Assembly (NCBI RefSeq): GCF_907164915.1 | Contig: NC_061862.1 | Coordinates: 136,453,520-136,517,519 of the forward strand | Direction: 5' to 3' | DNA: 64,000 nt | Origin: Impatiens glandulifera | Taxonomy: Eukaryota > Streptophyta > Magnoliopsida > Ericales > Balsaminaceae | Shown here: piece after piece, positions 22,825 through 34,899 of the stretch | How positions within the stretch are numbered: position 1 is the first letter of the stretch | Layout: every line of letters begins with the position of its first letter | Made by a program: the position numbers and the translations under genes | The notes under the pieces: generated by a model | Told to the model about the DNA's origin: nothing | Database searches by the model: none | Seen by the model: only the letters and a program-made list of their open reading frames with translations

Positions 22825-25800
22825 GAGGAGAAGAGATCTTTCAATTTAAAAACAGAGTTTGAAAACAGAGATGTGAATATGGATGGTATGATTGTTTTAT
22901 TTGAATATTGATTTTAATAATTCCGGATGGATGTAGTTTTGTTTATTTCCAAAAAAAAATATTTATTTATTCAATGTCAAAAGGAAAACACAATATGATA
23001 GATATATTACTTATGCAAAACTTGATTAGAACTTTTAATTTTTAGAAAATCTATAATTATATTTTAGGAAACTTATACATATTTAGGAAATAGTGTTATA
23101 AACATATATACATATTTAGGAAATAGTGTTATAAACATATAATTTTAGAATATATAAGTTTCTATATATCTACTATATATGCATAAACTTTCATTGATTT
23201 TATTTGTGTTAGTTTTTATCATGGCTTCAGAAAATCATACAAGAAGTTCATCGGTACCTTCTTCAAGTCTTCGGGGAGGAAAATCACGAAAAAGAACAAA
23301 CTATGATATTAGCATAACGATAGAAGGAAACAAAAACTGTAATAAACGGTCAAGGCTTTCGAGTAAAAAGGAGATGAATTCAGAGCACTTTCAGAAGAAG
23401 GTTAGAGATACAAACAACATCATGCTATTTCATTATTTAATCTTACTAATATCTTACGTTAAACTTCGTTTTTCAAGCAGAGAGATGAAAAGAAACCTAT
23501 AAAGTGTCATCAATGTAAAAAGAATGACAGAAGCATTGTTATTCCTTGTACCAATTGTAGGCAAACTGTGTACTGTACTTATTGTATAAAAAAATGGTAA
23601 ATTCTCATTCTTTCAAAAATGTACACTTGTTTTTTCCTATTTTTTCATGGGTTTTTTATATTCATATTAAATCAATGTGTTCTGACTTGGAATCGAACTT
23701 GAATCTTTGGTTTCTTAGGTACCCGAAATTGATGAAAGTAGATGTTTTCGAGCAATGCCCACTTTGTCGTGGAAACTGCAATTGCAATATTTGTTTGCAG
23801 TCAAGCGGTATCATTCAGGTTTATTTAGCTCTTTTTCTGTCCTGAAATATAAATTATAAAATTTCTTATCTATTGTGAATTTTATACTAGTAGTTAAAAT
23901 AGTTTTCTAACTTTCAGACTTCCAAGAGGGATATCACTCACATGGAGAAAATTCACCATCTTCGTTACTTGATTAAGTTGCTCATTCCATATCTTAAACA
24001 AATTAATGAAGAACATAATCAGGAGATTGAGATAGAGTCTATAATCCAGGGTAATTTCTTTCTTTCAAATTTAAAAGATAACTTCCTTCTTACCAACATT
24101 TTTTTTTACAGGGGTGTCATCAACTTCAGTTAATATAGAGAATTCTCCTTGTCGAAATGACGAACGTATATACTGGTAATAATTCCTCCTAACAAGATGA
24201 AGATTAAATTGATAATTAAGTAATAATCTCAATAATACTTTTTTCTTAAACAGTAATAATTGTTCAACTTCAATTGTTGACCTTCATCGAAGTTGTTCCG
24301 ATTGTTCATACGAGCTATGCATAACTTGTTGTCGTGAGATTCGGGGAGGAGCTGGATTTGAAGTTGATGAAAGAATAGAAATTGAGTACCAAGATAAAGG
24401 TCCAAATTACATCCATGGAGGAGATCCAATGCCAAATATTCCAAATTTGGAGAATATTTTCAAGAAACATGTAGATATCAAATGGATTGCAAATGATGAT
24501 ATGAGTATTAATTGTGCTCCAAAGGTGATGGGGGGATGTAACAACAATTGTGCGCTAAAACTCAAATCTATTCTTCCAAAAGATTGGATTTTAGATCTAA
24601 TAGATAAAGCAAGTGATATACTGAAGAATTGTGAAGGAGATGATATCATTCATAATAATATCGGAGAGGAAGACAGGCTAGGAAACGAAGATAACCACAT
24701 GTATTATTTGGACTCAGCTGATACCCAAAAAAGGGAAAGTCTAGAACAATTCCAAAAACATTGGACGAAAGGTGAACCTGTAATTGTTCGCGATGTTCTT
24801 AACGAGACAAATGGGCTAAGTTGGGAGCCAATTGTTATGTGGCGTGCACTTTGTGAAAGTTTAGACAAGAGAATGACTTCCAATATGTCTAAAGTGAAGG
24901 CTATTGAGTGTTTAACTGGTTGCGAGGTTAGTTTATTAAACTAAGTCTTTTATCATTTCTAATGTCATGAAATGGTCGTAGAATTTGTACATATTATTTT
25001 TTGTATTAAGTTTTATTTGTTATTTGTAGGTGGATATAAATGCTCGTCATTTTTTTAAAGGTTATTTGGAAGGAAGAAGATACAATAATGGATGGCCTGA
25101 AATGCTTAAGCTTAAAGATTGGCCTCCATCAGACAAATTTGAGAACTTACTGCCACGTCACTACGACGAGTTTATCAGTGCGTTGCCATTTCAAGAGTAT
25201 ACGGATCCTAGGGATGGAATTTTAAACATTGCCGTAAAGATGCCATCAGATGTTCTAAAGCCGGACTTGGGTCCAAAAAGCTACATCGCTTATGGAATAA
25301 CTGAAGAACTAGGAAGGGGAGATTCCGTAACAAAACTTCACCTTGATATGTCGGATGCGGTAAATATATTAACACATATAGCTGATAATTTGGAGGTGGA
25401 TTATGAGCAACAATATGCAATCCAAACATTGAAGAAGATACATTGGGCTCAAGATTTAGAGGAAAATTGTATGTCGGATGCCACCGGAGATGAAGGTGTA
25501 ACAAAAATCAAGGAAAGTGAAATTGAAACAAGAGAAAGAGGAGCTGCTTTGTGGGATATTTTCAGAAGGGAAGATGTTCCCAAATTAAAAGATTACCTTC
25601 TAAACCATTCTACTGAATTTAGACACATTTTAGGCTCTCCTGTTGAACAAGTTTTTCATCCAATTCACGATCATATATTCTATTTGACTATGGGTCACAA
25701 GCAAAAACTCAAACAGGAATATGGTTAGTATGTTCGAATTTTTTTTCTTATTAATTTAGTATATGCTTCAAACAATTTAAAATAATATAATTCAATTGTC

Positions 25801-26905
25801 ATTTCAGGTGTAGAACCATGGACGTTTGAACAAAGACTTGGTGAAGCCGTATTTATTCCAGCTGGTTGCCCACATCAAGTAAGGAATTTAAAAGTAAGTT
25901 ATCTCTATCTAATTTGTATCACTATTGAAATAATTTCTTAATATTTTATTTTGATTTTACAATTATAAAAAAGATTAAGATGTTTGATTATTTAAATAAA
26001 TTATTAAATTTAAGTAAATTCTTGATTTTAAAAATTTATTATTGTTTGTATTATTTTTATGACTACAGTCATGCACAAAGGTTGCGGTAGATTTTGTTTC
26101 GCCCGAAAATATAAGTGAATGTATTCGATTGGGTGAAGAATTTAGACAACTCCCTAAATTTCATAGAGCTAAGGAGGATAAATTAGAGGTATATTTTTTT
26201 CTCTATAAAAAATTATATATTTCTAATAAAAAAAATTAACATCTTTTAAATTGCTTTTATTTCTCACTGCAGATTAGAAAAATGATAATTCATGCGATGG
26301 ACAAAGCTATTCAAGATTACAAAAAGTTGACATCCCACAAATAAATAACTTTGAATGCTCTTACTACTATACCTTGTTTTGTACAACCAAGTGTTAACAG
26401 AATTTTATTTGAATTTATATTTTATTATTTCTTTTGTATTGATAAATGATTATTTCTAGTTAAAGTTCTCTCAATTTTATTGCTTATTCTATATTTGTGT
26501 TCACATATTAGTGAAAAATTATAAACTAACTAATAACAATTATTCAATTGCATAAGAAAATGATTTTCAAATGACCTCTTCAATCGTAGCTTCTTGACCC
26601 AAAATCTCACCCCATTTTATTACATGATAATTACTTACTATTTTACTTAATAATGAAGTATGAAAAGACTAATCGAATTTTATATATGTTTTGATAATTA
26701 ATTATATAGTCGTTTTTATATTTCGATAAAACCAAATAAATCCGCAAAATAGAACCAATTAGTAATAAACAAACCTTCTTTATTCTTTATACTGTCGTTT
26801 AGGCTTCGTGGTGAAAATCCGAAAGAAAACGTTTAATTTTGTTCCAAAACAAATGGTAAACAATTTCTTTCAACTGCAAGATATCCATGAAACATATTTG
26901 TATTC
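22825..26905 (+). repeat. Inverted duplication arm 1 (contains the intact JMJ gene)
   Basis: This segment is the reverse complement of about 52325-56363. Homology covers the promoter, all ten exons, every intron and about 550 bp of 3' flank; by eye the coding part differs by only a few per cent. The left edge is near GAGGAGAAGAG (22825-22840), the right edge near CAACTGCAAGATATCCATGA (26873-26892). A smaller matching block (27218-27262 against 51745-51790) lies further out, so the original duplicated region was larger. Confidence 0.85.
23221..26344 (+). CDS. JMJ25: KDM3-type JmjC histone demethylase, JMJ25/IBM1-like, 10 exons, intact
   Basis: Exons: 23221-23400, 23481-23596, 23719-23818, 23918-24050, 24112-24175, 24254-24926, 25030-25723, 25808-25893, 26069-26188, 26273-26344. 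They join in frame to 745 aa, all with GT..AG borders. Order: basic NLS-like GGKSRKR; RING-like C4 zinc finger (CHQCKKND to [13 protein letters not shown], about 69-130); second Cys-rich cluster (CNNC to CITCC, about 195-225); JmjC domain from about 423. The Fe(II) ligands are His526 and Asp528 (KLHLDMSDA) and His676 ([10 protein letters not shown]). JMJ25/IBM1 proteins remove H3K9 mono- and dimethylation in the nucleus and so keep non-CG DNA methylation off genes. No WRC domain is seen, and at 745 aa it is shorter than IBM1. An upstream in-frame ATG (23179) would add 14 hydrophobic residues; I prefer 23221. Confidence 0.9.
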
Positions 26906-26964
26906 TCTTGCACTATGTTTTTAATTCTTACGACAAAATGATGATTGTTAGACGTCATGAATAC

Positions 26965-27265
26965 AAATTTTTTATGGTCTCTATTTCGGCGCCGGATCGA
27001 CGAGTGGCGTTGACAGCTTTCTCATCCTTAAGGGTGGCGGCTGATCATAGAGTCCTTCAAACTGCACAAAGCTCCCCGATCGAGGCTTGGTCCATGAGAA
27101 ATTCAACGGCTCAAGAAGGGCCAGTCCGATGATGGTTTGGTTGTGGAGGCTCTGACTCTCCTCCAGATTACAGTATCTTGAAGGAAGATGGAGGAAGGAG
27201 AAGAGATAGTGGATTGAGTCACTGTCTTTGGTCAATCTCATCGTTTCGACCGGTAGTGATTTGGA
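26965..27265. repeat. Duplicated segment C, copy 2, and outer inverted block
   Basis: 26970-27175 repeats 18880-19095. Next to it, GGTCAATCTCATCGTTTCGA (27228-27247) recurs inverted at 51759-51778, beyond the second JMJ copy. The frames 26887-27132 (+) and 27241-26981 (-) are not conserved in copy 1. Confidence 0.6.
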
Positions 27266-27279
27266 AGTAATTAGTAGGA

Positions 27280-28560
27280 TTGAACTTTACTCCCTCTTAT
27301 CTATCTTTGATGAGTCTTGTTCCAAGCACAATAGGATTTCTCACTTAGTTACAACTACTCGTATCAAATTTCTCTAGAATCTTAGAGACATAGTTCTTTT
27401 GACAAATATAAATGCACCTCGACTAACCTTCGTAACTTCACCTTCAACAGTGTACTTGTAACCTTTTGAATCGAGGGTACCGAGAGAAATAAGAGTTCTC
27501 TTTAAATCAAGAAAATGTCTCACATCATCAATTGTTCGAACAACTCTATCAAAAATCTTGATTTTTATTGTTTTTATACCCCACAACTTTGCATGATGAA
27601 TTGTCTCTCATTAACACAACACATTTAGAAACTATATCAAATGTTGAAAACCAGTCCCGATTGGGACACATGATACGTACAACCAGAACCGAGTATCCAT
27701 TCTTCTTGTAATCTCGCATCGCTAGCAAAACCCATGAGGAGTTCAATGTCTTCAACTTCGACAATACTAGATTCACCGAAATTTCCAATCTGCTTTTCAG
27801 TCGAATTACTCCCTCTTTCTTACATTTATTTTGTAGCTTACAACACTCAGATTTTATGTGACCTCCTTTATGTAGTAATTGCGAGTATTCCAAGTTTTTT
27901 TTCTTAACTTCGATCTATCTCTCTCATTACTTTTTGAACATTTTTCTTAGGTTTTTTCTCGAGCAATAAGGCCCTCTATTGGACAATCGAAATGACTAAA
28001 AAGATGTTTCATCTTCTCCTTAGAGAATAATGCATTATAAACATTATTATTTGTGATAATATCACGTGATAATATCACGACTAAATAACATAATATCACG
28101 AAGCATTATAAATGACGGGGGCAAAGAACACAACATAATTAAAGTTAAATATTCATCGTCATACTTGACTTCTAAGGCCTCCAAATCAGCAACAGTTTTT
28201 TAAATGCTGATAATTGCTCTTGTAGAATCATACTTTTAGACATACGATAAAAATATAAATTTTTGTTTCAAATGCAGTTTACTAGTAAGACTTTTCATCA
28301 AACATAGTTTTTCTAGCTTCAGTCATAACTCAGCAGTACAGGTCTCTTTCAGAACATCTTGTAAAATATTGTTTGACAGGTGTAGATGTATATTAGACAT
28401 AGCCTTGCGATCTTTTCTCTTTTTCTCTTCTACTGTCCACAAACTGAGCATTTTATCAAACCTTAATAGAGCAAACTTCACATCTTTATCTATCATAAAA
28501 AAAATTCTGGTGTTGTGATCCAATAATAGAATACCATACTTCATACTTGACATCTCAAAA
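27280..28560 (-). mobile_element. Internally deleted Copia element (gag, protease, pre-integrase, RT tail)
   Basis: On the minus strand, 28553-28323 reads like Copia gag (KFALLRFDKMLSLWTVEEKK, then LHLSNNILQDVLKE). 27893-27549 covers the zinc-knuckle and protease region (SSWVLLAMR where SWVLDSA is expected, then MCPNRDWFSTFD). 27586-27374 is the gag-pre-integrase segment (VRHFLDLKRTLISLGTLDSKGYKYT). At about 27375-27290 the sequence turns directly into the RT thumb (KILEKFDTSSCN, NPIVLGTRLIKD). Integrase and most of RT are thus deleted. The protease catalytic motif is damaged and several frames are needed, so it is dead. Noncoding sequence at 28590-28900 may be its 5' LTR/leader. Confidence 0.8.
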
Positions 28561-30582
28561 AATAGATAGTCTCAGAATAAAAAAAAAATTAAGGCTCGAA
28601 AAACAAAATATGAATATGAGACTAATCAATATAAAGAAGAGATAAAATATTAATCAAGAAAACACACAAATATCACAAGATTTGCGTGAAAAAAGAAAAA
28701 TTCACTATGGTTAACCTGTTAAAATTTTATTTTATTTTATTACACCATGAACCTAAGCCTATATTCCGATCAAAACCCATCCGATCACCATAATTTAACA
28801 TCTTTTATACAAAATTATTTTTGATTGAGTCAACTTGCTCTCCATTTTATGTATTATGATTCTATAATTCTGCTCTTAATCCCTATTAGGCCAATTTTAG
28901 GTATATAGAAGGTAAAGTCACTAATTTTGAATTAGGATTAAGATATAATATGTCATCTGTAATGGTTGCAATAGCTACGAAAGTATGATAAAAAAAAAAA
29001 AAGAGATTTTAAAGAAAAAAAATCTAACATGAATTCATGTGCTCCAACAGTTTCACACTTTTATAATACTTTTAACAATTTTTATAAATATAAAATAATA
29101 AATAAATATTAATAATTAACATTCCTGTGAAGCAACATCTTGCATTCGATCACTCTTATGTCACGTGTTATGGTTTTTTTAAGATATTGTTTTTCTTTTC
29201 AATTTTTAAGATTCTGTTTTCACTTTCTAAACGTATCATTTCAAACACTTTATTTTCAATTTTTAAGCTTTCTTTTCACAGTATTATTATATTTTAATTG
29301 TTTACTTCAACATGCCTTGCATTTGAAAATCAATTCATAAGAATTGCAACAATATCACACTAATTTATACAAAAAAAAAATGGCCACACTTCACACTTGT
29401 CACCACCAACAAAACTACAAAAACGTACATAAGAAAGAAAAAAAATAGCTAAAGAGAACATAAAACAATAGAGTAAAATTTATTTAATGATAAATAAATG
29501 AGGGAATTACTTGATATTACTTTTATAATCGTTTAAACCTAACTACCTGCATAAATATAAAAAACATTAAAAAAATAAATAAAACTATATACTATAATAA
29601 ATAAATATTAATAATAAAATAAATTGTCCTTAACAATCCCAAAATACAAATTAATTTGTCCACCTCATGATTTATTGAGATTTTACTAAACCCTAAACTA
29701 AATATCCTATAATAAATAAATATTAATAATTAGATAAATTATCCTTAACAATTCCAAAATAAAAATTAATTTATCCATCTCATGATTTATTCAAATTGTT
29801 ACCACATTAGATTTTTCAAATGTTAAACTTCTAATAACATGCATGCCTAAATCAAGATCAAAATCCACTTCACATTCTAACTATTTTATTTTCAAATATT
29901 CAAACCTTTTATCAATCCATCATAGCAATAAATGTCTTCATAACCATTACAAACAATAGTGGGAGATAGATGATCAACTTATTGAAATCCCATTGAATTA
30001 TTGAAGAATCCTTTAGACAAATCATTAACCAAAATTGGAAAACTTAATTCACCAATCTCCCATTCTTTCAATGAATTACAATAAAATCTCAATTATACAA
30101 GCACATGTCATTTCCTTCTTCAACATGTAATTCAGACACTCCTCGGTTATTAAAGCAGCAGCAAATAAACACATGGAAATGTTTCTCTAAACCTGATATC
30201 TAGACAATAGACATGTAGTAATGATAATGTAAAGCGAAGATACAAGACAAGGGGAGAAAAACTATAACCGACATTCCAGTCCATTGCTATATCTAACCTT
30301 TCCTCCAATGAACATTGAATTTCATCGCACCAGATCAACTTTCAACGTCATCAAAAAGAGATGTAGATAACATCTAGATACCATTAATTTTTATATTTTT
30401 TGGAAGGACAGTTCATACATACTTAAAGCAAACAATGTTTTAGAGAGAGCAAGCAGGTAGGTAGGTAGGTTTCCAGTCATTGTTTATTGAGATGAGGTTT
30501 TTGTACACAGGTGAACAAGAAGAAGAGAAGAATCAACTCTACTACTAACAGAGAATTCTTCATATCATTCAGATTATTATAT
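28561..30582. other. AT-rich intergenic DNA with a local tandem duplication
   Basis: No gene seen. Two copies of an 85-90 bp segment, 115 bp apart (29592-29680 and 29707-29795), share CTATAATAAATAAATATTAA and the following CATGATTTATT. Bases about 30400-30582 are probably the 3' UTR of the VAMP727 gene; GTAGGTAGGTAGGT lies at 30457-30470. Confidence 0.5.
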
Positions 30583-33500
30583 TCAACATTTGAAACCTCC
30601 ACATGCAATTAGCCAGAGCAAGAGGATTAGGGCAAGAGTTGCACCAATTACCATCAACTTCATTTGGATGTTTTGCAGCCACATCTTTCGCCTCAGTTGT
30701 CTTCCTTGCCTCTGGAAACTATCAGCCTGAATGAAATGAAAACAACCAGCATAAAAATATGCTATAAATCTTACCAGAGAAACAACTGAGAAAGCTAGGA
30801 ACCCAATCAAACTGATTTGGGCCCATTTGGAAAACTTTATGGAGCTAGATTTGGGTCTGAATCTGTTTGGATGAGAAACCGTAAACAAATTTATGAATAC
30901 AAGTTAGGTTCCAGACCACTATCTCGTCTAAATCAACATTCGAATGAGATCCTTACGAAAAAAAGTGTTTCCAAGGAAATTTATCGACGTTTTATCATCC
31001 AAACCCAGATGCATCTCCAAAAAGTGTTTCCAGATGGACAATATTGATATCAAATAATTTCATATACCCAAAATAAGAGTTACAACTATTTGTTGGCTAA
31101 TAAACTTGAATAATGAATATCAATAATTACCCGCTCTTAATTAATAATATTATCGTTTAACTAAAAACAAGGAGGTCTTCACATAACATTGATTTTTGAA
31201 ATTAAAGGTTTAGATGGATCATCCAACCTAATTACTAATGGTAGAAAACTGACTTCTTTTGTTATCAAATGTTAGAATGTTAGAAAACTTATCATTTGCT
31301 AAGGAATTATAGTGACAAGGAATGATTATTTTTATTAACTAATAACCTATTTTTTGCCCTTGATAATTTTGATCTTAACCATTAAATAAAAATATAATAT
31401 ATTATACACTTTCTCTATTTCAATTTTACTTGAATTTTTAAACACAAACTATTAACAGAATTGTTCAAGTATTAATTAGCTTTTTCTCGAAAAGAAAAAA
31501 AAAAGTATTTTATTAGTTGGAATTTTAATTATAGTCATATTTTATATATTTTTTGTCTGACATGAGGAGAAACAATATTATTTTAGAACATTCATAATGA
31601 ATAGAAAGTTTTAAATTTCTTAATTTATAATAAAACTTTTTGGTATAGTGTAAAAGCTCAACATTGAAAAGAATGTCAATAGTAAAGATTTTATCAAAAG
31701 ATTATGTGATACTCCACATTATAACTAAGGCTATGTATGGTTATAGTAGATTTGGATTTAGAACTAGGGATCAAATTTCAAATTCATTTATTGTTTGATG
31801 ACTTAAAATATGGAATTGAAATTATAATTACAATGTGTGATTTTTAAGTTTAATTCCATTGTTGGAATTCTGTTCTTTATTTGGAATTGCAATTCTATGA
31901 TTTCTCCAAACCTAGAATTGAATGGTAATGCAATTCTAATTCTTAGAGAACTTGAATTATAATTCCGATTCTAATTATGTCCATCCAAACATAGCCTAAA
32001 AGATCTAACTTCTTAATTATAAGGATAATATAATAAATTATATATTGTTCACAAAATCAGCTTAGGAAACAATATTTTGATATATTAGCAAAAACCAAAT
32101 TAATGTATCACTAAACTGCAAATCTGCTAACATTTGCTAGTGGAAAAATGATCAGCCTTTATTATCCCCAATGACATTAATCTAATCCGACAAATTATTT
32201 TAATTGAGCAAGTAATTTGAGCCTTTCTAGCATGTTCGGTTTACTTCATCAACATAATTGTTCACTGTGATGTAGAATTCAAGATATATCACAAGAAAAA
32301 TTACCTGGAATTGAAGGTTCTCAGTTTTATCCACCAAGAGTTCTATCTTTTCACCACGATCCAAAACCTATGCAGTAAAGATAATCATTTGTCAGCTAAA
32401 TGCATTACTATTATCATTTTTTTAATATAATTTCCACGCCATAATAAGGGTAAGAAAAATAGGATTTAGTGAAGAAGAAATAAAGAAATTGAGAAAGGGA
32501 TTGAAATAAGTATAAATCAAATAGGAAATTGATTCTCTGACTTGAATTATTCAACGTCACATATTGCCTTCATAGATATAGGCTTGGAAAGATAAAAGGA
32601 TAAGATGAAAGTAAAACCCACTATAAACTCCATTAACTATCCTGACCTTAACATAATGCATTTATATTTATTAAGAAGATAAGGAGTCATGTCATTTCAA
32701 TCATTCTGCAACATAACTAGAGAAGAATATCATTTCCCATCAATAACATAAAAACACCAAGTGGTTTACAGCTACACCATAAAGAAATCTAGAATTAGAC
32801 TCAGAATATAGACCCCATTGCAACAAAATTATTACATCTAACAAGGGTTTAGCATTTTATCTGAAAAAGGAATACACTCAAATATTTATACTAAGATGGA
32901 TGGAATGGAATATTTATACTACAATGCATTTTTTGTTTCTTTTGCTGAAATCACAGAAGCTATATACTATGATAGGAATATAATCCACCCGTCTTCAATC
33001 TAATTTCTTCAGATGTCCAAAGAGCTAGAGTGAATAGTAAAGTTAGGTTAACCATAAGTAATAAAACTGTTTGCGGAGAGTCCTATAAAAGCTTATCTGT
33101 AAAGGTCCAAACAGGTGCGGGTAATTATTCCTAGTTTTGGTTCCGTTAAAATGTTTTTGTTAAGTAACCAGCCAATTCGAGACTACTTTTCCTTTTGTCT
33201 TTCATTATGTGTGTAACATGGACAAATAAAGAGGACATGTGATGGTCCAACTTCATCCAATCCTTGAGGACAATAATTTTTGTAGATAATAATATTTATA
33301 AATAAAAATAAAGTTCAATAGATGTATGAACATTTGTTATCTCTTTCCTCTCGTCTGTTTCTCTTTTCTCTCATGCCCTGTCACCCGGTTTTGGTCTCTC
33401 CCTTAACCCTAAATTCTTCAATGGTTCGTGACATACTCTTAACCTGATAATTGAACACTGGCCTTATTTAGCAAGAAGTTGTTTTTAGAAATGTAGAAAC

Positions 33501-34495
33501 CGTTTCTCAAAATTCAAATTAAAGTTATCATATATTGTCAACATCGTGTACAATAATTGTTTCTCAAATTAAAAATTAAAGCACTCATGTTCATTTTTAA
33601 TTTTGAGATATGGTTTCTCCTTTTCCTTAACAGAGACTTGTAAAATAGGCTCATTCTTGTACACAAACTGTATAAAAAAGCAACAAATGACCTTTCACAA
33701 GACAAATCAACAAATACCTTCCAAAGGAAGGGTTAATATACTTTTTCATTTTGTGATAACAAGTGGACTTAACTTCAATAGAGAGCTTGCCTACTCTAGC
33801 AACACTAAGAAAGCAAAATGGCATACCTTTTCAATATTGTCCATCATTATCCCTTTCACTTCTGTTATTTGGGACTTTAATTTGGACAGCTTACTTATCT
33901 CATCAGGATGGTTCATACAGTATTGCATATGCTCTTTAAGCTTTGGCCTGTTTACCAAATTATAGCAAAAACAAATCAGCACATAATATGATCAATAGGT
34001 AACTAATATAAGACAATACAAACCCAAATTCTCTGTCCAGATTGTATGCAATACTAAATCGATCTTCAAACAAGTCATCCTCTTCATCATCCTCATCAGC
34101 CAGTGGATGTGGATCATCAGAATGTATACTTCCAGCATAGCGCTGTTTAAAGTCATCACGTACCCTCTCAAGAAACACAAAAGGAACACTCCTACCAACT
34201 GATTCATCCACAACAACTAGAAACACTGCAAACCAAAATAAGAATTCAACAAAAGAAAAAGGAACACGTTTGTTTTTTTATATAGAAGAATGCAGAATCA
34301 AATACCAAATCCATTGTCTGTGAGAAAGTTGAACGTGTAGCCATCACAAGAATACGTATATTTGCTGCTATTTGAAGGCAACTTCTGCAAGCACTGTACG
34401 GCTAGGGTACTGAAGTTACCAGAATATTGGGTATGCTCAGCCAGAACAACAGTTCCTTTTGCTACAAAGCTATAAATTAAACCTTTTTGACTCAT
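30583..34495 (-). CDS. VAMP727: R-SNARE VAMP727-type longin protein, 5 coding exons
   Basis: Coding exons: 34495-34306, 34225-34024, 33947-33827, 32367-32305 and 30726-30583; they join to 239 aa, nearly the length of Arabidopsis VAMP727 (240). Residues 1-130 are a longin domain ([20 protein letters not shown]) containing the acidic insert about 99-120 ([18 protein letters not shown]) that marks VAMP727 among VAMP72 proteins. The R-SNARE motif spans about 145-205, with the zero-layer Arg175 in [10 protein letters not shown] tail anchor lies at about 212-234, ending CGGFKC. VAMP727 acts in fusion between late endosomes and the vacuole with SYP22, VTI11 and SYP51. I start at MSQKGL rather than three codons upstream because that is the family N-terminus. 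Introns 3 and 4 (1459 and 1578 bp) are long; the last holds a MITE. Confidence 0.95.
31729..31996. mobile_element. Tourist-like MITE in the last intron of VAMP727
   Basis: Ends GGCTATGTATGG (31729-31740) and CCAAACATAGCC (31985-31996) are inverted repeats with one mismatch in 12. TAA flanks both sides (31726-31728 and 31997-31999). Length 268 bp, AT-rich, noncoding, with internal AATTGGAATT-type palindromic motifs. Same family as 11382-11809. Confidence 0.8.
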
Positions 34496-34890
34496 CTCTC
34501 TCACCTATAATAGAATAAACATCAACGCTCAAAAGTACGATCATCTATCATTCCAAAAATATGAAATACTTGGTAGAGAATTCGTAGCTTGTATCAAATT
34601 AAAACTGAAAACAAAATCAAGACCTAAGACGGAAACAGAAGAGTTCAGGATTACCTCAACTATGTAAGAATTTGATAAGATGTGATCACAGTCGGAAACC
34701 AGCAATACGTCGAGGGAGAAGAAACCCTAATTATATATTGCGAAAGCTAAGCGGATTTGAACTTTCACAATCGATTCGTTTGCTTGGTGCAGAAGACTAT
34801 AGAGGATCTAACTTGAATAAGGAAGTTTCGGATGACGACAATTGCAATGAGGAAGACGTGGAAAGATTAGTAATTATGCCCCTAAACTTA
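34496..34890 (-). promoter_or_regulatory. 5' UTR exon, leader intron and upstream region of VAMP727
   Basis: On minus, CTATTATAG (34502-34510) can be a splice acceptor directly before the ATG. A donor GAG|GTAATCC at 34655 would close a 5' UTR exon reaching to about 34880. That exon has the mixed composition of a plant leader and a telo-box-like TTAGGGTTT (about 34726-34734). The open plus-strand frame at 34672-34893 is its antisense and is not called. Confidence 0.55.
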
Positions 34891-34899
34891 TAGCTTAAG

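Noticed and set aside
34672..34893. 73 aa plus-strand ORF upstream of VAMP727
   Set aside because: Antisense to the probable 5' UTR exon; no recognisable protein.
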